A stretch of DNA of 63,089 nt. Source: Bacillota bacterium. GTDB lineage: Bacteria > Bacillota > Negativicutes > Sporomusales > CTSoil-080. A program made the translations under genes and the position numbers. The stretch lies in NCBI GenBank assembly GCA_017889625.1, contig JAGGAD010000025.1, positions 1 through 63,089 of the forward strand, read 5' to 3'. The notes beneath the pieces are model-generated. The model did no database searches and was not told the origin of the DNA. It was given only the letters and a program-made list of their open reading frames with translations. Each line of letters begins with the position of its first letter. The stretch's first letter is position 1. Shown one piece after another: positions 6,763 to 15,126 of the stretch.

Positions 6763-9024
6763 ATGGAAGAACTTTCTGTTGTAGGAAAATCGGTCATCCG
6801 CAAGGATGCGTTAGATAAAGTTTTGGGTAAGACCAGATACAGTGCAGATATAAAGATGCCAGGTATGCTTTATGTAAAAGTACTTAGAAGTACGGTGCCT
6901 CATGCGCTGGTTCAAAAAATTGATGTTACGGTGGCTAAAGCCTTGGCTGGCGTAGCCGCGGTGCTGACTGCGGATGATGTGCCGGGGCTGAACGGCCACG
7001 GAATTATTATTAAGGATGAGCCGGTTTTGGTAAAAGATAAAATTCGCAAAATCGGTGATCCGCTGGCGGTTGTTGCCGCTGAAACAGAAGAGATCGCCAT
7101 TCAGGCGCTCAAGCACATTGTTGTAGAATTGGAAGAATTGCCGGCGGTTTTTGATGCCGTGGAAGCGATGCAAGACGATTCGCCTAAAGTACATGGGAAA
7201 AGTAATATTTTAGCAGTAAGAAAAATCTTTAAAGGCGAAATCGACGAAGCCTTTGCGGCTGCGGATATTGTCGTTGAGAATGTTTATTATACCCAGATGC
7301 AGGAACATTCATATATTGAGCCGGAAGCCGGTATTGCCTATATGGATGGCAATCAGGTAGTAATTAAAGCTTCCACGCAAAATACTCATTTTGATTGTCG
7401 TGAAGTAGCGAGAAATTTGGGTGTGCCGCAAAGTCGGATAAGAATGATACAGGCACCTACGGGCGGTGGTTTTGGGGGAAAACTGGATGTATCGGTCCAA
7501 ATATATTTGGCACTTTTAGCGATGAAAACAAGAAAACCGGTAAGGCTTGTTTATTCGCGGGAGGAATCGATAATAGCTTCAACCAAGCGCCATCCCTGTA
7601 GAATTCGTTATCGGACAGCGGCTGATAAGCAAGGAAAACTTTTGGCAGTGGATGTGGAGGCAATTGCCGACACCGGTGCATATGCTTCTTATGGGCCTGC
7701 ACCTGTTACCAGGTTAGCGGTACATGCCACTGGTCCGTATGAAGTTCCAAATGTAAGAATTTATGCGTATACCGTTTACACGAATAACCCCACTGCTGGG
7801 GCAATGCGTGGTTTCGGTGTACCGCAGGCTGCGTTTGCATATGAACAACAGATGGACATGATTGCGGAAAGAGTAGGGATAAGTCCACTGGCTGTCAGGA
7901 TGATCAATTCCTTGAAAAAAGGAAGCAAGATGGCAACGGGACAGATGATTCCCAGTGGACCGGGGATATCGTCAACATTGTTGCCTGCTTACGATAAAGC
8001 AATACAGACAAAAGCGCTGGCAGGTTATGAACCATCAGTTAAAAAGCGGGGCTATGGCTTGGGCTGCATGTTCTTCGGCGTTGGTAATACGGGTCAGCCA
8101 AACCCTGCGGGGGCATTCTTAGATCTATTGGATGATGGAAGTGCTAATTTGATGGTTGGGGCTGCAGATATTGGGCAAGGTTCGAATACGATTTTGGCTC
8201 AGATTGTGGCGGAAGAATTAGGAATGGATTTCGAGGATGTGCAAGTTACATCTGCAGATACTGGAGTTACCCCCGATGGTGGTGCAACTTCGGCCAGTCG
8301 TCAGACCTATATTTCAGGCAATGCAACTTTGTTGGCAGCGAAAGAAGTAAAACAGCTTTTGCTTGCAGAAGCGGCTGCATTGTTTGGCGTAGCTCAGGAC
8401 AAAATTGTATTAAAAAACCGGCAGGTTATGGTTGTTGGCCAGGAAAGCAAAGATGGTATTTCCATAAAACAACTAATTACAGTCTGCCGGAGCAAAGGCA
8501 AGATGACCCTCGGACATGGGTGGTTTAACCCATCAACGACAGCGTTAGATGACGAGACTGGACAAGGGGAACCTTATGAAGCGTATTCTTTTGGTAGTCA
8601 AGTTGTAGAAGTTGAAGTAGACACTGAGACGGGTGTGGTAGAGGTGCTGAACCTTTATGCGGCTCATGATGTTGGACAAGCGATAAATCCGCTGCATGTC
8701 CAAGCGCAAATTGAGGGCGGCAGTATCATGGGACTTGGCTATGGCCTCTATGAGGATATGAAAAAGGTGGAAGGAAAGATAAAAACTTCGTCTTTTGCAA
8801 CCTATCTTATTCCTACTTCACTAGATATACCGTCAATTCAGGCGATTATTGTTGAAGATAAAGCTGATACCGGTCCGTTTGGCGCTAAAGGTTTGGGCGA
8901 AACTTCGCTGGTGCCTACCGCCGCAGCTATTGCTAATGCAGTATATGATGCCGTTGGAATTCGAATAAAGTCGTTGCCGATAACCCCGGAAAAAGTATTG
9001 CGAGCTTTGGAAGAAACTCGATAA
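6763..9024 (+). CDS. Nicotinate dehydrogenase, undivided molybdopterin subunit
   Basis: This 753-residue protein is the molybdopterin-binding subunit of a xanthine-dehydrogenase-family hydroxylase, predicted to hydroxylate nicotinate at C6. Visible landmarks are GGGFGGK near residue 235, GAMRGFG near 346, a GAADIGQGSNT stretch near 465, and GAKGLGE with the likely catalytic glutamate at E713. In E. barkeri this subunit is split into two proteins, NdhL and NdhM; here they are one chain, with the corresponding junction near residue 428 (KKRGYGLG). Local stretches such as RSTVPHA and GIIIKDEP resemble NdhL as I recall it. The start at 6763 has AGGGG ahead. Selenium dependence of the E. barkeri enzyme cannot be judged from sequence. 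Confidence 0.88.
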   Translation: MEELSVVGKSVIRKDALDKVLGKTRYSADIKMPGMLYVKVLRSTVPHALVQKIDVTVAKALAGVAAVLTADDVPGLNGHGIIIKDEPVLVKDKIRKIGDPLAVVAAETEEIAIQALKHIVVELEELPAVFDAVEAMQDDSPKVHGKSNILAVRKIFKGEIDEAFAAADIVVENVYYTQMQEHSYIEPEAGIAYMDGNQVVIKASTQNTHFDCREVARNLGVPQSRIRMIQAPTGGGFGGKLDVSVQIYLALLAMKTRKPVRLVYSREESIIASTKRHPCRIRYRTAADKQGKLLAVDVEAIADTGAYASYGPAPVTRLAVHATGPYEVPNVRIYAYTVYTNNPTAGAMRGFGVPQAAFAYEQQMDMIAERVGISPLAVRMINSLKKGSKMATGQMIPSGPGISSTLLPAYDKAIQTKALAGYEPSVKKRGYGLGCMFFGVGNTGQPNPAGAFLDLLDDGSANLMVGAADIGQGSNTILAQIVAEELGMDFEDVQVTSADTGVTPDGGATSASRQTYISGNATLLAAKEVKQLLLAEAAALFGVAQDKIVLKNRQVMVVGQESKDGISIKQLITVCRSKGKMTLGHGWFNPSTTALDDETGQGEPYEAYSFGSQVVEVEVDTETGVVEVLNLYAAHDVGQAINPLHVQAQIEGGSIMGLGYGLYEDMKKVEGKIKTSSFATYLIPTSLDIPSIQAIIVEDKADTGPFGAKGLGETSLVPTAAAIANAVYDAVGIRIKSLPITPEKVLRALEETR

Positions 9025-9055
9025 ATTATGGTATGACCATAGGGATGAGTGCGAC

Positions 9056-9757
9056 ATGGAGAACGAATGTTTTATAAAGATACTTTCACATAGTGGTATG
9101 GTAAATATAAGACGGCGTATCGACGCTATCGGTGAATGGCTTTCTCAATCGCCAAAAAGAGAATACCCAATGCTGGAGGATATTTTTTATATCCTCCAAA
9201 AATATCAGGTATCTGATGGCGTTATCAGACATAGTGTAACTGTTGCTGAGGCGGCGGTTAATTTGGCAATATGGTTAAACGAAAGCGGAATAGAGATGAG
9301 TACGCCGATGCTTGCTGCGGCTGGACTTTTACATGATATTGCAAAAGGTACTCCCGCGCATGCAAAACAAGGAGCAAAGATTATCGGTGAGTTAGGGTAT
9401 CCGGCTATTGCGGCTATGATTGCAACTCATATGGATCTAACTATTTTGAAGCATGAAGCTTTGAATGAAGGCGCTATTTTATATTTTGCTGATAAACTAT
9501 CGCGGCAGAATCAAATTGTTAGTTTGGAAGAGCGGTTTAATGCATCGCTTGAGAAATATGATGGCTCGTTGGAGGTAATGGCTTCAATAAAAAAGCGGTT
9601 TATGGCGGCGTGGATCATTCAAAATAAAATTTTAACAGTGGTAGACGGTAAGCTTGTTACTATCAATTCGGCTGAGGCTTATGCGCTATGGAACGTCATT
9701 AAGATAAATGGTCAAGAGGCAGGAGATGTTCATTATTATGAGTCAGTTTATATATAA
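9056..9757 (+). CDS. HD-domain protein within the hydroxylase operon
   Basis: This 233-residue soluble protein has an HD-type metal-dependent phosphohydrolase domain: RHS near residue 58, LLHDIAKG near 90-97, and THMD near 121. It lies between the Mo and FAD subunit genes of the dehydrogenase and overlaps the FAD gene by 20 bp, so it is translationally coupled. In some anaerobes an HD domain is fused to a MobA/MocA-like nucleotidyltransferase (DVU_1551 type). That suggests a role in maturing or recycling the molybdenum cofactor, and a separate MocA-like gene is present at 17759. The actual substrate is unknown; a general nucleotide or phosphate-ester hydrolase remains possible. Confidence 0.8.
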   Translation: MENECFIKILSHSGMVNIRRRIDAIGEWLSQSPKREYPMLEDIFYILQKYQVSDGVIRHSVTVAEAAVNLAIWLNESGIEMSTPMLAAAGLLHDIAKGTPAHAKQGAKIIGELGYPAIAAMIATHMDLTILKHEALNEGAILYFADKLSRQNQIVSLEERFNASLEKYDGSLEVMASIKKRFMAAWIIQNKILTVVDGKLVTINSAEAYALWNVIKINGQEAGDVHYYESVYI

Positions 9758-10601
9758 AAAACCCAAGCAGTTGCAGGAGGCTTTCTCAATAATGAAAGAA
9801 AATCCGGCATATTCAATTATTGCCGGTGGTACTGATTTAATGGTTAAGATGAAGGATAATCGTATAACCGCTAAAGTTATTATTGATGTAAGTGAGCTAA
9901 ATGATTTACGGGAGATAAAAGAAAAACAAGGAACGATTTATCTTGGGGCGGCAGTTACTCATACCGAAATTTGTAAGTCAGAACTATTGAGAGGGTTTGC
10001 GCCAGCTTTAGTTCACGCATCTGGTCTGGTGGGATCGCCTCAAATACGTAATCGAGGAACAGTGGGGGGGAATATCGGAAATGCATCGCCGGCGGCTGAT
10101 ACTATTCCTGCGTTAATGGCGTATGGTGCTGAAATCGTTCTTGCTAGCGCCGAAGGGGTAAGAAGCTTGGCGCTGGAAGATTTCTTTGTTGGGCCTGGGC
10201 GGACTGTCATTTCACCTGGTGAAGTGATACTAAGTATAGAGTTTAATAAACTCCAGGCGACCCAGGCAGTAAGTTTCGAAAAATTGGGGAAGCGAAAAGC
10301 GCTTGCTATTTCGGTAGTCAATGCCGCAGCGTTTCTAGAAATTGATAAAACAAAAGCCGTAGTGACAAAGGCACGATTAGCTTTGGGTTCTGTGGCGGCT
10401 AAACCTATTCGGGTAAGCGCTGCGGAAGAGGCGCTTATTGGTTATTCCTTGTCTGATGATAAAATTAAAGAAGTGGCAAAAATTGTTTCTGATAGTATAA
10501 CACCTATTGATGATGTTCGCTCTGAGGCGCTTTACCGCAAAAGGATTGCCGGTGTTTTAACGCAACGGACCTTAATTGATGCGTGGAAACAACTTGTATA
10601 G
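9738..10601 (+). CDS. ndhF: Nicotinate dehydrogenase, FAD subunit
   Basis: This 287-residue protein is the FAD-binding subunit of the molybdenum hydroxylase. The FAD_binding_5 fold is marked by IAGGTDLMV near residues 28-36 and TVGGNIGNASPAADT near 108-122, followed by the CO dehydrogenase flavoprotein C-terminal domain. It accepts electrons from the FeS subunit and reduces the final acceptor (NADP in E. barkeri). The start at 9738 lies inside the end of the HD-domain gene with AGGAG 12 bp upstream; an ATG directly after that site (9726) is too close. Gene order FeS, Mo, HD, FAD is unusual because of the HD insertion. Confidence 0.88.
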   Translation: MSQFIYKKPKQLQEAFSIMKENPAYSIIAGGTDLMVKMKDNRITAKVIIDVSELNDLREIKEKQGTIYLGAAVTHTEICKSELLRGFAPALVHASGLVGSPQIRNRGTVGGNIGNASPAADTIPALMAYGAEIVLASAEGVRSLALEDFFVGPGRTVISPGEVILSIEFNKLQATQAVSFEKLGKRKALAISVVNAAAFLEIDKTKAVVTKARLALGSVAAKPIRVSAAEEALIGYSLSDDKIKEVAKIVSDSITPIDDVRSEALYRKRIAGVLTQRTLIDAWKQLV

Positions 10602-10656
10602 ACGCAACTTGTAATAAATGACAAATGGAAGGGAAAAGTATAAGGGGGATTCTACG

Positions 10657-11817
10657 ATGGCAGTGACAGTATTAATAAATATAGGACATATAATGACCGG
10701 GGATATAGCTCAGCCTAATAGTTCGGAAAATACCATTGTTATTCAGGATGGGGTTATTGCCAAAATTGGTAGTGAAACTATTATTAAAGATTACCAAGTA
10801 GATCAAGTAATTGATGTTGGCGGTATGACCGTAACTCCGGGGCTCATTGATTCCCATGTGCATCCGGTGTTGGGCGATTATACACCACGACAAAAAACCC
10901 AAGACTATCTTGATAGTGCAGTTCACGGAGGAGTAACAACTTTTATTTCTGCGGGTGAGGCCCATACTCCGGGACGCCCCAAAGATCCGGCGGGAACGAA
11001 AGCGTTGGCAATCTTGGCCCATAAATCTTTTGATAACTTACGCTCTGCCGGGTTAAAGGTGCACGGAGGGGCTGTTATTTTAGAAAAGGGTCTAAAAGAA
11101 GCTGACTTTGCGGAAATGGCCAATGAAGGAGTTTGGCTGGTAGGAGAAGTGGGATTAGGTAGTATAAAAAAACCAGAAGAGGCAAGACCCATGGTGGAAT
11201 GGGCCAAAAAATATAGGATGAAAATAGCTATGCATACTGGAGGAACCTCTATTCCGGGAAGCTCAACGGTTTCTGCTGATGATGTAATTGCCGTGGCACC
11301 AACGGTTGTTTCGCATGTAAACGGTGGACCGACAGCAATAAGACCGGAAGAAGTATACAAACTAATTGAAAAAACAGAGTTGCCGTTGGAAATTGTACAG
11401 TGCGGAAATCCTAAGATTGCGGATCTGGTCGTTCGTCTTCTGGCGGAAAAAGGAAAACTTGATCGGGTGATTCTGGGAAATGATGCTCCTTCTGGATCCG
11501 GAGTTATACCATTAGGAATTTTGCGGACAATCTGTCAGCTGTCATCCATGTCGAAAATTGCACCGGAGAAAGTTATTGCAATGGCTACAGGTAACACCGC
11601 AAAGGTATTTGGCTTAGAAACCGGATTGATTGCTGAGGGTAAAGAAGCCGATTTGGTTGTTATGGATGCTCCGTTAGGCTCCGTAGGGAAAAATGCGGCA
11701 GAAGCTATTTGGGCTGGCGATTTGCCAGGCATTGCAATGGTTATTGTCGATGGAGTCGTTAGAGTAAGTAAAAGCCGCAATACACCGCCAACCACCGGAA
11801 AGTATACAATGAAATAA
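10657..11817 (+). CDS. ena: Enamidase (1,4,5,6-tetrahydro-6-oxonicotinate hydrolase)
   Basis: This 386-residue amidohydrolase matches E. barkeri enamidase very closely as I recall it (385 residues). It hydrolyses 1,4,5,6-tetrahydro-6-oxonicotinate to 2-formylglutarate and ammonia. Metal ligands expected for the Fe/Zn site are visible: H67 and H69 (DSHVH), E164 (VGEVGLG), H193 (MHTGG), H220 (SHVNGG), and an Asp in GNDAPSG near 276. The C-terminus keeps KSRNTPP. The start at 10657 follows AAGGGGG; the ATG at 10618 lacks such a site. It follows the FAD subunit gene and precedes 6-hydroxynicotinate reductase. This is the strongest single identification of the pathway. Confidence 0.93.
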   Translation: MAVTVLINIGHIMTGDIAQPNSSENTIVIQDGVIAKIGSETIIKDYQVDQVIDVGGMTVTPGLIDSHVHPVLGDYTPRQKTQDYLDSAVHGGVTTFISAGEAHTPGRPKDPAGTKALAILAHKSFDNLRSAGLKVHGGAVILEKGLKEADFAEMANEGVWLVGEVGLGSIKKPEEARPMVEWAKKYRMKIAMHTGGTSIPGSSTVSADDVIAVAPTVVSHVNGGPTAIRPEEVYKLIEKTELPLEIVQCGNPKIADLVVRLLAEKGKLDRVILGNDAPSGSGVIPLGILRTICQLSSMSKIAPEKVIAMATGNTAKVFGLETGLIAEGKEADLVVMDAPLGSVGKNAAEAIWAGDLPGIAMVIVDGVVRVSKSRNTPPTTGKYTMK

Positions 11818-11847
11818 ATTCTGGAGCAATAGAAAGGGTGTTTTGGC

Positions 11848-13323
11848 GTGGCGATTGTAGTTGACCTCGAATTGTGTAAGGGCTGCGGCGTTTGTCTTAA
11901 GGAGTGTCCTAATAAGGCAATTTCCCTTGAAGAAAAGAAGGCGAGACTTGCTGATAGTTGTACTAGCTGTGGAATTTGTGTAAGGGTATGCCCCTTTAAA
12001 GCAATGCATAAAAACTTAGATTTGAAAACCGGTGCAGTAAAGTGTACATCTTGTCCTGTGCAATGTGAAGTTCTAAATGGCTTTATTGGAGCGTGTCAAC
12101 GCTACCGCAATGATGGCGGAAAATTGGTTCGTAATCGCCGCCTTGTAACCGATAAATCGGAAGGCGGTCCGCTTATTACCGCAGTTGGGGCTGGCACGTC
12201 CTATCCATGTTGCCGGCCAGCGCCGCATATTGTTCAGGACACCATAGATGATGTTGAGGTTATTACTGTAGTTACAGAAGCGCCGCTTAGTTATAGTGGA
12301 GTAAAAGTAAAAATTGATACAAATCTATTTATCGGTAACGAAGGAGCAAAAGTTAGACGTAACGGCAAAATAATTGGTATGGTGGACACAGAAGAATACG
12401 GATCAAAAATGCTGACGATTGGCGGGGCAAATCTTCTTACAGGTAAAGACGGCTTTATTGTTGCACGAACTGTTGTAGAAATTGCGAATGGTGAACGTGT
12501 TACGGTCAAAGTCGACGATGGTAGTGAGTTGGAACTTGAGGTTGGGGCCCGACCAATAATAAATGGGATTATTGATACCAAGATGCGTGTAGGCTGCGGT
12601 AGTGCGACTATTGGTATGTTTGCTAGTGTCCTAAAAGAAGCAGTGGATGAAGCGATTATTTTGGATCATCACGTTGTAGGTTTGCTTTCAGAACATTTAG
12701 CGGGTGAATTTGTCGGTATGAGCTGGAGCGGTGTCACTCCTAAGGCGAGAAGGAGTACACGTGGGCGTTATTTTGGGGAGCCTGGACCAGGGTGGGGTGG
12801 AACAGATATTGAAAATCCGCGTGATGCAATTCAGTCGGTGGACATGTTGATAGCCAAAGCAGGTATGAAAATCTTAGTTACAGAGACTACCGGGCAGAAA
12901 GCGGCGTTATTTGAAGTCGAAAAAGACGGGGGCGTTATCGAAATCCCCTTAACAAAACGGGTGAGGCAATCCGTTAATACGATTGTTGCAAATTGTGAAG
13001 AGGCGCGAGTTTCGGCTGTTTATACTGGTGGCACCGGGGGGAGTGCCCGGGCGGGGGTTGCGGTTAATCCGCTTCAGGTAACACAGGCGGTACATTGCGG
13101 TGAGGCAAAATTGACGATTGGCGGAGCGGAAACGTTCGTTCTTCCGGGTGGGGGCATTAATTTTATGGTTGATGTGGAAAAGGTAGTACCGAAAGCCTTT
13201 ACTTGGGTGCCGACACCAGCTACGGTTGCTCCGGTAGAATATACTATGACGTTGGAAAAATATAAGGAAATTGGTGGACATATGGACTATATAAGAATGC
13301 GGGAAGATATAAAAAATAGTTGA
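11848..13323 (+). CDS. hnr: 6-hydroxynicotinate reductase
   Basis: This 491-residue cytoplasmic FeS protein matches 6-hydroxynicotinate reductase, which reduces 6-hydroxynicotinate to 1,4,5,6-tetrahydro-6-oxonicotinate. Two ferredoxin-type [4Fe-4S] motifs are present (C10, C13, C16, C20 and C38, C41, C44, C48), then a third Cys group (C66, C69, C73, C83). This fits the two [4Fe-4S] plus one [2Fe-2S] clusters reported for the E. barkeri enzyme, which also carries covalently bound flavin. A GCGSAT stretch at 249-254 resembles flavinylation motifs recognised by ApbE proteins, and an ApbE-like gene follows at 13345. Translation starts at a GTG with AAAGG upstream. Confidence 0.9.
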   Translation: MAIVVDLELCKGCGVCLKECPNKAISLEEKKARLADSCTSCGICVRVCPFKAMHKNLDLKTGAVKCTSCPVQCEVLNGFIGACQRYRNDGGKLVRNRRLVTDKSEGGPLITAVGAGTSYPCCRPAPHIVQDTIDDVEVITVVTEAPLSYSGVKVKIDTNLFIGNEGAKVRRNGKIIGMVDTEEYGSKMLTIGGANLLTGKDGFIVARTVVEIANGERVTVKVDDGSELELEVGARPIINGIIDTKMRVGCGSATIGMFASVLKEAVDEAIILDHHVVGLLSEHLAGEFVGMSWSGVTPKARRSTRGRYFGEPGPGWGGTDIENPRDAIQSVDMLIAKAGMKILVTETTGQKAALFEVEKDGGVIEIPLTKRVRQSVNTIVANCEEARVSAVYTGGTGGSARAGVAVNPLQVTQAVHCGEAKLTIGGAETFVLPGGGINFMVDVEKVVPKAFTWVPTPATVAPVEYTMTLEKYKEIGGHMDYIRMREDIKNS

Positions 13324-13344
13324 TGGTCATAGGAATAGAAGATT

Positions 13345-14196
13345 ATGATTCAAGTTATTTCGGCGAATAAAGTGTATCTTGACTATGGTCCAATGCAGAT
13401 GACTTTAATTGCGTACGCGGAGGACAAGGGGCAATCGCTGATCGATAAATTGCAGGGAGCGGCTAGATATGGCATCAGTTTATTAGAGGAATTATCCCTT
13501 GTTTTGCCTGTAGCAAAAAGTTTTCCTACAGCAAACAATACTGATATAAGGAGGCTGCCGCTTCCTTTGGTTTATATGGTGGAGGCTGTTAGGGCAACGA
13601 AAGACCTTAGTTTGACGCCAATGGCTGCAGTAGCGGGAACTTTCGCCGACTTGGTAGCGAACTGGTTGGTGGAAAGAGGCGCGGCTAAGGTCATCATTAA
13701 TAATGGCGGAGATATTGCGATTCGGCTGTGGGGTGAGGAAATGACCAAGATCGGCATTACCCCCAGCATTGGCGCAACCCAATTAACTCATTTAATAGAA
13801 CTTTCCAGCCGAAGGGGAATCGGCGGTGTTGCTACAAGCGGATTAGGCGGAAGAAGCTTTACAAAAGGGATAGCTAGCTCAGTAACTGTTTTTGGACAAA
13901 CTGCTAGGATTGCCGACAGCTGTGCGACGCTTATAGCAAACCATTGTTATTTCCCTGATCCCGGGATCAGACAATTGCCAGCTGATGAACTTGATCCAAA
14001 TACCGATATCCCTGGCCACTTGGTTACGGTTGAGGTTAAAAATATAAGTATGACTACAAAACTTAGGGCATTAGAGCGAGGCATAGCCAAGGCAACAGAA
14101 TTAAGAAATGCAGGGATTATCCATGGTGCAATTGTGTTTATCGATGAACTGGTAATGATGATTCCAGAGAATGTATGTTGTGGCGTTAATAAGTGA
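13345..14196 (+). CDS. UPF0280 family protein (ApbE-like fold)
   Basis: This 283-residue protein belongs to UPF0280, a family related to ApbE flavin transferases. ApbE-like landmarks include a VINNGGDIAIR stretch near residues 114-124, SGLGGRSFTKGIASSVTVFG near 172-191, and IADSCATLIAN near 195-205. It has no signal peptide, unlike classical periplasmic ApbE, so it would act in the cytoplasm. It begins 22 bp after the 6-hydroxynicotinate reductase gene. Because that reductase carries covalent flavin in E. barkeri, the inference is that this protein attaches or loads the flavin. No direct evidence exists in the sequence; UPF0280 members have no function known to me. Confidence 0.82.
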   Translation: MIQVISANKVYLDYGPMQMTLIAYAEDKGQSLIDKLQGAARYGISLLEELSLVLPVAKSFPTANNTDIRRLPLPLVYMVEAVRATKDLSLTPMAAVAGTFADLVANWLVERGAAKVIINNGGDIAIRLWGEEMTKIGITPSIGATQLTHLIELSSRRGIGGVATSGLGGRSFTKGIASSVTVFGQTARIADSCATLIANHCYFPDPGIRQLPADELDPNTDIPGHLVTVEVKNISMTTKLRALERGIAKATELRNAGIIHGAIVFIDELVMMIPENVCCGVNK

Positions 14197-14211
14197 TATG
14201 GGGGTATATGT

Positions 14212-15105
14212 GTGAAAGTAGGGTTTATAGGTTTAGGAGCGATGGGCAAGCCGATGGCACTCAATCTGTTGAAAGCCGGGCACTTGCTAGTGGTTAACGA
14301 CGTAAATGCTAAAGCTGTAGAAGAGTTGATATTGGCTGGTGCCAAAAAAGCAGAAAGTCCTAAGCTCTTGGCAGAGCAGGTTGAAGTGGTTATTACAATG
14401 TTGCCCAACGGAGGAATTGTCGAACAAGTACTACTTGGTGAACAAGGAGTATTGGCTGGCGCTGGTGATGGTTTTGGTATTATAGATATGTCAAGTGTTG
14501 CTCCGGGATTTACGCAGAAAATGGCCCGGCTCGCGGCCCAAACGGGAGTTTGTTATCTTGACGCGCCGGTTAGTGGCGGCGTGAAAGGAGCTGCGGAAGG
14601 TACGCTTACCATTATGGTTGGGGGCGACGAACAAGCGCTGGCTCGTTATCAGGGCTTGTTTCAGATATTAGGTAAAAAAATTCATCATATCGGTGCGGTT
14701 GGAGCCGGGGATGCAGTAAAAATTGTTAATAACCTAATGTTAGCAATTAATATGGCTGGCGCTGCAGAAGCCTTTGCCCTTGGCACTAAAATGGGACTGG
14801 ATCCTCAGGTAATATTTGATATTGTTAGTGCGAGCTCCGGTAATAGTTATGCATTGTCAGCTAAAATGCCTAACTTTGTGTTTAAGGGGAATTTTACGCC
14901 AGGGTTCACAGTTGATTTGCAGTACAAAGATTTAGAACTGGCTGTACAAACCGCGAAAGATGTACAAGTTCCGATGCTTTTGACAAATGTTGTGCAGCAA
15001 CTTTATGAACAAGTTCGGGCTGCTGGGCTTGGTAAGGAAGATATCTCTGCAATTATAAAACCATTGGAAACCCTTTGTGATATTCAAGTCAGAGTAAAAA
15101 ACTAA
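14212..15105 (+). CDS. hgd: 2-(hydroxymethyl)glutarate dehydrogenase
   Basis: This 297-residue protein is a member of the 3-hydroxyisobutyrate/6-phosphogluconate dehydrogenase family. It has an N-terminal Rossmann motif (GFIGLGAMGKPMA), the DAPVSGG signature near residue 117, and the catalytic-lysine region GAGDAVKIVNNLM near 162-174. In this context it should reduce (S)-2-formylglutarate from enamidase to (S)-2-(hydroxymethyl)glutarate with NADH. Family alternatives, such as tartronate semialdehyde reductase, cannot be excluded by sequence alone but are disfavoured by its neighbours. Translation starts at GTG, preceded by ATGGGGG, 15 bp after the UPF0280 stop. Confidence 0.88.
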   Translation: MKVGFIGLGAMGKPMALNLLKAGHLLVVNDVNAKAVEELILAGAKKAESPKLLAEQVEVVITMLPNGGIVEQVLLGEQGVLAGAGDGFGIIDMSSVAPGFTQKMARLAAQTGVCYLDAPVSGGVKGAAEGTLTIMVGGDEQALARYQGLFQILGKKIHHIGAVGAGDAVKIVNNLMLAINMAGAAEAFALGTKMGLDPQVIFDIVSASSGNSYALSAKMPNFVFKGNFTPGFTVDLQYKDLELAVQTAKDVQVPMLLTNVVQQLYEQVRAAGLGKEDISAIIKPLETLCDIQVRVKN

Positions 15106-15126
15106 AATTATTGGCAGGAGATAAGT

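Noticed and set aside
6267-10601. Selenocysteine in the nicotinate dehydrogenase
   Set aside because: No in-frame TGA interrupts the subunit genes; the E. barkeri enzyme has a labile non-selenocysteine selenium.
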